Assembly: GCA_025331125.1 (NCBI GenBank)
Contig: JAOALB010000220.1
Location: 1 to 63,419, forward strand
Reading direction: 5' to 3'
DNA: 63,419 nt
From: Mycogone perniciosa
Lineage: Eukaryota; Ascomycota; Sordariomycetes; Hypocreales; Hypocreaceae
This document shows positions 56,647 through 63,419 of the stretch, piece after piece. Under the pieces are notes generated by a model. That model was not told the origin of the DNA. It saw only the letters and a list, made by a program, of their open reading frames with translations, and ran no database searches. The translations under genes were made by a program, and so were the position numbers. Each line of letters opens with the position of its first letter. Within the stretch, counting starts at the first letter, position 1.

Positions 56647-59278
56647 CGTAGGCCAGCTCCAAGCGCAGGCTACCAGCACAGCTACTATATACGACCTGTG
56701 GTGCCTGGAAGGTGGCAAAGTTAGCGTAGGCATGCCCTGCGCACAAGCTAAACAACAGGCGCCCAGCGTGATGCAGTTCACACTGGTGATTAACACAAAC
56801 AAGTTCCTCCATATCTATTGAGTTGGTCCAAGATGCTCCCTTTCGCAGAGGAGGAATACTTCTGCGCCTCGACAACACACGTCGCGAGACTGCAGCTTGT
56901 GGCCTGCTGCTCATTCATCAGCAGTGTCCACGCGGACGGGCAACTAGTAGGGATGTACCTTGTGCAGAAGTCAGGAGCAGAAAATGGCTGCTAGAAGGTG
57001 AGCGAGAGTAGTGGGCGACAGTTGGAAGTGGATACTACACTGAATGCGCCTCCATGGTGCCCAAACTGGCGCTCTAAAAGCTAGTTTAAAATCAAGGAGC
57101 GACATAGCTTGATAAGAAAGATATTGTTAATTTATTAGAAAAAATTGTTGAGAGGCGGTAAATGGAAGGGTTATTGTACTGCGTGTTGCCACGATTTGAT
57201 AGCAAGGAAAAGTGCGGGGCTATTTTGCCTAGGTTTTTCCGTCACACAGCGCTGCATGAGGCGGTGATAAATGTCAAAAACATAGACGGCTTGCATAAGC
57301 AGCAAGGCATGGCAAATGAGTGGGGCCAGCTCGACGGGGAACTCAGCGAGAGGGTCCTCAAAGCACTCCTGCAAGCACGCCACTCGCAGCGGACCTTTCA
57401 CACCAACAAAGACAAGTTCACGCCTAGGCCCACCTAAGGATCAATAGCGGTATGTTACATCTTCACATTATTATATAATCTGCATGCAGCGGCTAATGAC
57501 TCGTAGAAGGCGACGAGAGCTTCGACCCTCACGACGGACCTCCTTCACCTATTCGCGAACCTGTTGCGAACCCCTTGGCAGAGCACCAACAACCCCCCCG
57601 CCCGAAGCCGAAAACCTCGTCGAAAGACTTCTATCAATCAGACATCATCCCGCAATGCGGCACATTCCCCGCAACGTCCGAAACATGTTGCGATGCCTGC
57701 TGATAACCTCATCGATTGATGACGATTCGATGAATTCATCGTATTCGACTTCTTCCTGTTGACGGAAGCTTCCTAAACCGACGGATCCGGTAAGATAGGA
57801 ATGTTCCTTCCGAGCTTGACAATGACCAACTGTCCCAATATGAGGCTGTTACATAACCTCATTTCACCGACAATTGATATCTTCCGTCATATCATCTCAT
57901 TGGTTACGATCAGCATATGCCACCACAACTAATGGGAAACATTCCTCCTCGCCAATGCTTCGTCGCTTCGCAACTTGTACCCAGTCTTTGTGTGGCGCTC
58001 CATGATTAACTCGACGGCTTGCAACGTAGTGGCACATATTGCCAACCCGGCAACTTGTGTGCCGTTGTTCTGTGGATCATGCATCGACTCATCGAGTGTT
58101 CCCTTTACGGTTTCCGGCTCCATGGTAAGGAAGGGCATGTGCTCATTGCTGGTAACTTAACTGGTTAGCTTCAGCTTTTCCAGTCCGTTGACTTCACTGA
58201 CTCCATGCAAGCGCACACGTGCCTCTGAACATTATCCCAGCCACCAATTGGGAATGGGCTCGATGTCTTCCTAGCGCTTCGTCCAATTCGATTTGTAAGG
58301 GCAGAAGCGGGGTCCGCAATGGCTGGAGTGGGGTTGGTGGGCATGTGATCCTAATTGTCTGAGACTAGCCGTGGGCGAAGTTGGGCACTGACGCTGGAAG
58401 ATAGACTGAGTTCGAGCCCAAGTCCAAAGGGCACAACGTACGGAGATCCGCCACGCCAGGTTTTTTTGCGCTGGCAAAGCCCCAGTATACTGATCCCCGT
58501 GATACGCAAGTATAAGGTGGGATATTGAGCGCAACACAATCCTACCTGCGGTACTCCGTATTAATCAAATCGATTTGGCTGTAGCGGATGATGCAGCCTG
58601 CGGGGTCCCCTCCTTGCCTTCAAATCCTGTTGCCTCGTGTCCCGACGAAATTCCGTCATCTGCTGGGTATGCGTGGCGGTGCTACCGAAAAAAGTGTGGC
58701 TCGGCTCCTACCGACTGAAACTTAGTCTGAACAAACCTCCCGATCCCGCTACCTTCAACGACATCTTCGCGCGATAATGTTTGACTTGACTCCATAGCCC
58801 ACGGCATACGCCTTCATTTCCCATTTCACCACATCTAGGCCTTGAGATTACAGCTTCTGCCAGCCTGTTGGCCTATTGGCATCAATTCCCAACTCGTGGC
58901 GCGGAGTGTACATGATTTGGCCTGTCCCTCTGAAGAGTGACCCGAAGTTCTGAACTCCTAGGCAATGGCGAGCACAGGAGCAGATTTGGTAAGTTGTTGC
59001 TTTGCATCTGATCCCCCATTATCTAATCGTTGCAGAGAGAGGGCTGGCAGGACTCTACCACGGCCCAATTCGGGGACGAGCATAAGCAGGCGGTGCATCT
59101 GTTCGATCGGACGACTTACCCGAAAGACTTCTTCTGCAAGTCTTGCGAGGACATACGATTCCAGGACGAAAATGGCACAACTGTGTGGAACACGCATGGC
59201 AGTGGGCAGATAAAAGTTCCACCAGGCATACGCGTCCTGGCAAAAGGTGGATGGGCGATATGCAAATGAATCATTCCA
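56647..59278. other. Long stretch without a supported gene (2.6 kb)
   Basis: Several ORFs of 60-105 codons (for example 57162-57437 and 57484-57762, plus) have ordinary composition but no recognised domain, signal peptide or consistent splicing. Some may be decayed remains of the gene at 56107. Nothing else was found. Confidence 0.4.
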
Positions 59279-60430
59279 TTATCTGTACAACATTTGGACA
59301 ATCTGAAGGCATTCTCTCCAGCCAACGCACAATGTGACCATGAGGCAGGAACTTGGATAAACATGGGCCTTTACACATGATGTCTCGATCTCCAACCCGT
59401 CCTGTATCTCCTGTATCCATGCATGGCTGGCGATGATACCATGTAACACGATATTGCCCAGTACCGCGCCGATCTGACTCCTGACTGCACGTTCCAGCGA
59501 AAAGGGCTCTGTTGACTGATGAGCTGTGGCCACGTCCTCGATTCGGCACATCTTACCTGCAGTGATAGGTTGAGGCACCTGGTGACCGAACAGAGTTCTG
59601 AGAAGCTCCGTATCGAAGCCAACAGTCATTCTAATGATGCAATCAAAACTCTCGTCGACCGGTAAAAATGTTGTAATATCTCGAACAGCTCTGGCTGTGG
59701 GGATGGCAAATGAGGTATGGATCGCTTTCTGTGACACTCCGGTAAAGCACCAACATGGTTGTCCAGCCAGGGAATACTGTACAGCCAACTCGGTAGAGCC
59801 TTTCCCTAGTCGTCGAGCCTTTTTATGGTCTAACGTTGTCAATATATTTGGACAGCAGAAACTGAGCGCACACCTACCGCCCATGAATTGTTCATAGTCT
59901 TCGCCTTCAACATTGCAAAGTCGTACTACTTTATCAATATCGTCATTACCGGAGATAACATAAAGCAGATGTCGAGAAGCCGTCTCAGTCCGCTGTATAA
60001 GCAAGTCGAGCTGCTCGGGCTTAAGGTCTCGAAGTGCCTTTTGGGTGAGACATAAGCCGCAGATTTTAATGGATGTGCAATCCAACTTCCGAAGAGCTTC
60101 CGTCTTAGGGTCATTCTGGGTCACAAAAACATAGGGAAGGAACCGCTTGAGTCTGACCAGGATATGTGGTTCGAAGCCTGTAAAACCCGGTGATAACGCA
60201 TTCAGGGCTGGCTTTAGTAGCTCGAGGACCTCCAGTTCGAGTCGCAGCTTCTTGAGAGCTTCAAGCGCATTTCCAATAGGAGCATTCTCTGCTCTCAGAA
60301 GAGCCTCAGCGTCAAAAGAATTGTACAAAGACAGAACTTGTTGCAAGTACTCTCCAGCATCCATGATGCAATGCGGAGCTAGAAGTGACGGGAGCGTGGT
60401 GAAGTGGGACGGAGTAGGGGGAAGAGGCAA
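59279..60430 (-). CDS. Uncharacterised protein (383 aa, or 361 aa from an internal start)
   Basis: The longest frame of the region, from ATG at 60430 to TAG, with an alternative ATG at 60364 before DAGEYLQQVLSLYNSFDA that looks more like a true N-terminus. Residues 23-100 are helix-rich with leucine heptads (ALEALKKLRLELEVLELLKP); a cysteine-rich middle (CGLCLTQKALRDL, CALSFCCPN) follows. The last 30 residues may lie in an intron or an altered frame, since they lack the composition of the rest. No domain is recognised. Confidence 0.5.
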   Translation of the reverse strand: MPLPPTPSHFTTLPSLLAPHCIMDAGEYLQQVLSLYNSFDAEALLRAENAPIGNALEALKKLRLELEVLELLKPALNALSPGFTGFEPHILVRLKRFLPYVFVTQNDPKTEALRKLDCTSIKICGLCLTQKALRDLKPEQLDLLIQRTETASRHLLYVISGNDDIDKVVRLCNVEGEDYEQFMGGRCALSFCCPNILTTLDHKKARRLGKGSTELAVQYSLAGQPCWCFTGVSQKAIHTSFAIPTARAVRDITTFLPVDESFDCIIRMTVGFDTELLRTLFGHQVPQPITAGKMCRIEDVATAHQSTEPFSLERAVRSQIGAVLGNIVLHGIIASHAWIQEIQDGLEIETSCVKAHVYPSSCLMVTLCVGWRECLQIVQMLYR

Positions 60431-61301
60431 AATCGAAGAGCGATAGGGAATTTATGTGCGGAGAGGCCCTCCATCAGAAAATGAACGACTGGTTTATGCA
60501 ATCTGGTTCGAGCAGGGGCTTGCATCAAAATGGCCAGAGCGAGAGACATATTATGCAGAGCAAGGGTCTCATCCGCGTGATACGGTTCCCTCGGCCCAAC
60601 TGACTGACCCGTGGCCTGAGGTCGCACGCAAAATGGCCATTGCAAGCGATCCCGGACCATGGCGGCTACAGCCGCCAAACACAACCTTCGACATGCACGG
60701 ATTGCAGTTTGAATCACAACCGAATCAATATGTCAAGAAAGCGCGAAATAGGACTACAGAAACAGTTTGTACTAAAGAGCTTGCAATAAATTCTAGCTTC
60801 AGTACATTGACGCTGTTGATAGCACGTTCAGGAGTCGCAGTTAAGGCAAACAAGTTAGTGCCTTCGGAGCAAGGCACATATCTTCATCCGCATCCATGTT
60901 GGCAAGCAATCCCAACATACATATGGCTTGCAGACATAGCTTCACGACTGCATATCAAGGGTGGATACGATCTCATCGCTTTGGTTCACGTATGCCGATC
61001 CACCCGACTCGACCAGCCAGGGGGGAGAAATAATGCCTTGTTCTCTCCTTTGGAGAATAGGGCAGTGTATCGTTTCTGAGGGACGGCTTGAATGTCTATA
61101 TAAAGCCCCCCGGCTCCAGGGCACATCCTGCATTCATGTCTCCATCTCGTCTTCGTGCACAAGAGATAACAGCTAGCATATTTGTCTCTTTAGTTGTTTC
61201 ACTCCTACCTTCGTCTTTGTCCTGTCAGTGGCCTATAAACAGGACATCTTACTGCCAGTCAACCTTAACTTGAGTCTAGAGACATAAATACAAAACCAAA
61301 T
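60431..61301. other. Intergenic region upstream of the BCS1-like gene
   Basis: Holds the divergent upstream sides of the 59279 and 61302 genes. The 207-codon plus ORF at 60456-61079 has no recognisable motif and low-specificity composition. A TATATAAAG sequence at 61094-61104 could be a TATA element about 200 bp upstream of the BCS1-like start. Confidence 0.4.
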
Positions 61302-62838
61302 ATGGCATCCGACAACGTCTTCGGCACCATTTATTCTCAGGTGTCCTTCTTGGACACTTACTTCCCTGGCCTGGGCGTTGCGTTGAGCTACATTCATCCT
61401 CTAACATCCGGCAACCTTCATGTCGGTGCTCAACTGCTCTGTACCTGTGGCCTGATCGTCTTTCTATTCAAGTTCGCCTACAAACACATCATACGGGTCA
61501 TAGAAGATTACCTCAGTCCGTCTGATTCCTCAACCTCCTCTCCCATCCATAGCCTGACTGTTCGCAGTGTTCACATTCCATATATCCGGTAGAGATGAGA
61601 CACACGACATGCTTCACAGCTGGATTCAATCTCAGTCTTTTGCGACACGCACGCGATCGACTCTTGTGGCGCTGGGGAAGGAATCTGAGAGATCTGCGCA
61701 GGGCCGAGCAACAAAGAAGGTTTTACAGTACATGCCATGGAACACGAAGAAGTTCTTCTGGTACAAGGGCAAGCTTCTCTGCGTACGCTCCGAAGAGACC
61801 AGATCATGGCGGGATGAGAAACTCTCGATTACCTGTTTCGGAACATCTCCAACAATATTGAAGGAGCTTCTCGACGAATGCAAGACTTTATATGATGAAA
61901 AGACACTAGGGAAAACCGCAGTCTACGAGAATCGGGATGGCTGGACTCTTGCCATAACTCGGGATCGAAGACATATGGACACAATTGTTTTACCGGAACA
62001 CGTCAAAAAGGACTTCCTGAAAGATGTCGAAGAGTATCTCGACCCTAAAGCGCGGAGCTGGTACGCCGACCGTGGCCTGCCATATCGGCGTGGCTATTTA
62101 CTACATGGTCGGCCGGGGACCGGCAAATCGAGCCTTTGCTTTGCAGTCGCCGGGTATTTTGACATCGACATTTATGTTCTGAACCTGGCTGCTGTGGATA
62201 ACGCAACTCTTGACAAGCTACTTCGGAAACTTCCCTCACGATGCATCATCTTGCTAGAGGATGTTGATGCAATCGAGACCACACAAAGCCGTGTGGATGA
62301 AAAGGTCGGTGAAACAAATCAACGGCCAAAAACCGGGTCTGTGACACTCTCTGGCCTTCTTAATGCGATGGATGGTGTGGCTTCCCAAGAAGGCCGCGTT
62401 CTGATCATGACGACAAACCACATTGAGCATCTTGATGAAGCTCTTATTCGGCCAGGTCGGGTAGACAAGAAGATCGAATTCGGGTTCGCCAATCGAGACA
62501 TGTTAGAGAGGCTGTTCCGCTTCATCTATAGGCCCACAACGAGTGAGGTCGAAGCTGGAAGGGCTAGCCGAGATGACAACCATATCATTGAGAAATTGGC
62601 AAGGAGTTTTGTTGACCGAGTGCCTGAAATGATGTTCAGCCCGGCGCAGATTCTGGCATTCCTGCTTGAGCATAGGAACTCACCTCGAGAAGCAGTGGAT
62701 AGTGTCTTGGCGTGGGTCGAAGGCGAGGGGGAAGGATGCGTCCCGCTGAGCAATCCGACCTGGGGAACGAGTGAGGCAAGTGAAAGTGGACTGGATCGTG
62801 AATTTACCATAAATGACCTGTTTCATTGCGTGGAATAG
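61302..62838 (+). CDS. BCS1-like AAA ATPase (about 494 aa)
   Basis: Two exons are proposed: 61302-61515 and 61568-62838. The 52-nt intron has a weak donor (GTCCGT) but a CTGAC branch site and a GCAG acceptor, keeps frame, and removes the stop that separates the two long frames. A transmembrane helix (LLCTCGLIVFLFKFAYKHI) lies near the N-terminus, followed by a BCS1 N domain (MLHSWIQSQSFATRTRS, KKFFWYKGKLL, TVYENRDGWT-like) and an AAA module: Walker A HGRPGTGKSSL, Walker B CIILLEDVDAIE, sensor/second region MTTNHIEHLDEALIRPGRVD. BCS1 itself inserts the Rieske protein in mitochondrial complex III; fungi carry many divergent paralogues, some in accessory regions. This divergent copy probably has another role. 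Confidence 0.88.
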
Positions 62839-63419
62839 AAGGACGTAAAGCCCGTGGTATCAAAGACTGATGCAACACGGAGGAGAGTGAGAGAATCTGG
62901 GAGGATCATATTTATCAGTAGACGAGCGGGGGGGGGGTAGTAGGTAGAGAGTAGAAGGGTGACTGTATTGATCTCTCTAGAGTGGTTAATTGATTGATTG
63001 GCTCCTACTTGGAAGCGGCCGTTCTTTTATGTATCCCTTTACCCGCAGCTATGCCCGGCTAACAAGGTCTGGCAAACAACCAATACGTCCCGAAAGACGA
63101 CCCACTTCGCCCTATTGTTGAATCAGGGCCAGCTGTTCCCATGGCACCCGCTTTGTATTAGTCTGCTTCCTATATACATATCTAGGTCACGTGTTCTATT
63201 AAAGGTGTGTGGAAATGCATATCATAAATAGTGGTAGTTACCCTGCTTGCAAATAGTGAAGGGAAAAGTCCCATGGGCGATTGGGGCTATCAATTATCAG
63301 CCCGGCCGCGAGGCTATAAGGAAGAGGGCACACAGGTTCTGATAGCTAAAGAATGCCAGACTATAGCAGGGATCCACACGAGCATCGCTGAACGTAAGGA
63401 TACATAGTCAATTGAAGCT
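62839..63419. other. Downstream flank of the BCS1-like gene
   Basis: No gene is supported. A G run of nine lies near 62927-62936. A 77-codon plus ORF (62998-63231) has no recognisable feature. Confidence 0.5.

Noticed and set aside
60456..61079. 207-codon plus-strand ORF as a gene
   Set aside because: No motif, no splicing support and the sequence lies between two gene 5' sides. Probably a chance frame.
20000..63419. DUF3435 captain recombinase of a Starship
   Set aside because: No frame shows tyrosine-recombinase motifs of that family in this window.

Overview
The window looks like nuclear DNA of a filamentous ascomycete, probably Eurotiales (Aspergillus/Penicillium-like). Intron-containing genes have 42-56 nt introns with GT..AG ends and internal CTNAC-type branch sites. 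Recognisable fungal families include a fungal NLR (PNP_UDP-NACHT-ankyrin), DUF3723, a FRE-type ferric reductase, a GH18 chitinase, a BCS1-like AAA ATPase and a KP4-like secreted protein. There is also a Tad1-like LINE, pogo and Tc1/mariner relics, and a large AT-rich block that carries the marks of repeat-induced point mutation (RIP).

Layout. 1-19256 is an AT-rich, RIP-degraded repeat block with almost no coding capacity. It holds RIP-altered transposon copies (an LTR with polypurine tract at 12065-12486, a MITE at 8401-8798), later insertions that kept normal base composition (two 120-bp LTR-like elements at 1807 and 10822, LTRs at 13418 and 18466), and one gene island with a KP4-like small secreted protein (16086-16478). 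Near 19257 the sequence switches sharply to ordinary composition. 19.3-25.8 kb holds an F-box-like ORF, a broken Tad-type LINE and several small nested insertions. 26.3-40.4 kb is the most notable part: an NLR with two disabling lesions, a pogo-like relic, a DUF3723 gene divergent from a pseudokinase-like gene, and a four-exon ferric reductase. NLR, DUF3723 and ferric reductase are recurrent accessory genes of Starship giant transposons of Pezizomycotina, so this stretch may be Starship cargo. No DUF3435 tyrosine-recombinase captain is visible here, so that is a hypothesis. 42.5-51.5 kb has two uncharacterised proteins, a Tc1/mariner DD34E relic with related MITEs, an orphan chromo-shadow fragment and a MITE nested inside its own family. 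51.8-63.4 kb holds the GH18 chitinase, a tandem-RING gene, a 5'-truncated paralogue of the 46.2-kb gene, an unassigned 383-residue ORF and a BCS1-like ATPase.

How the parts relate. This is not one pathway. It looks like an accessory, transposon-rich compartment combining conflict/self-recognition genes (NLR, KP4-like, BCS1-like, DUF3723 with pseudokinase), niche genes (ferric reductase, chitinase) and layered insertions. All calls come from reading the sequence; no database search was run, and family names not backed by explicit motifs should be taken as provisional.
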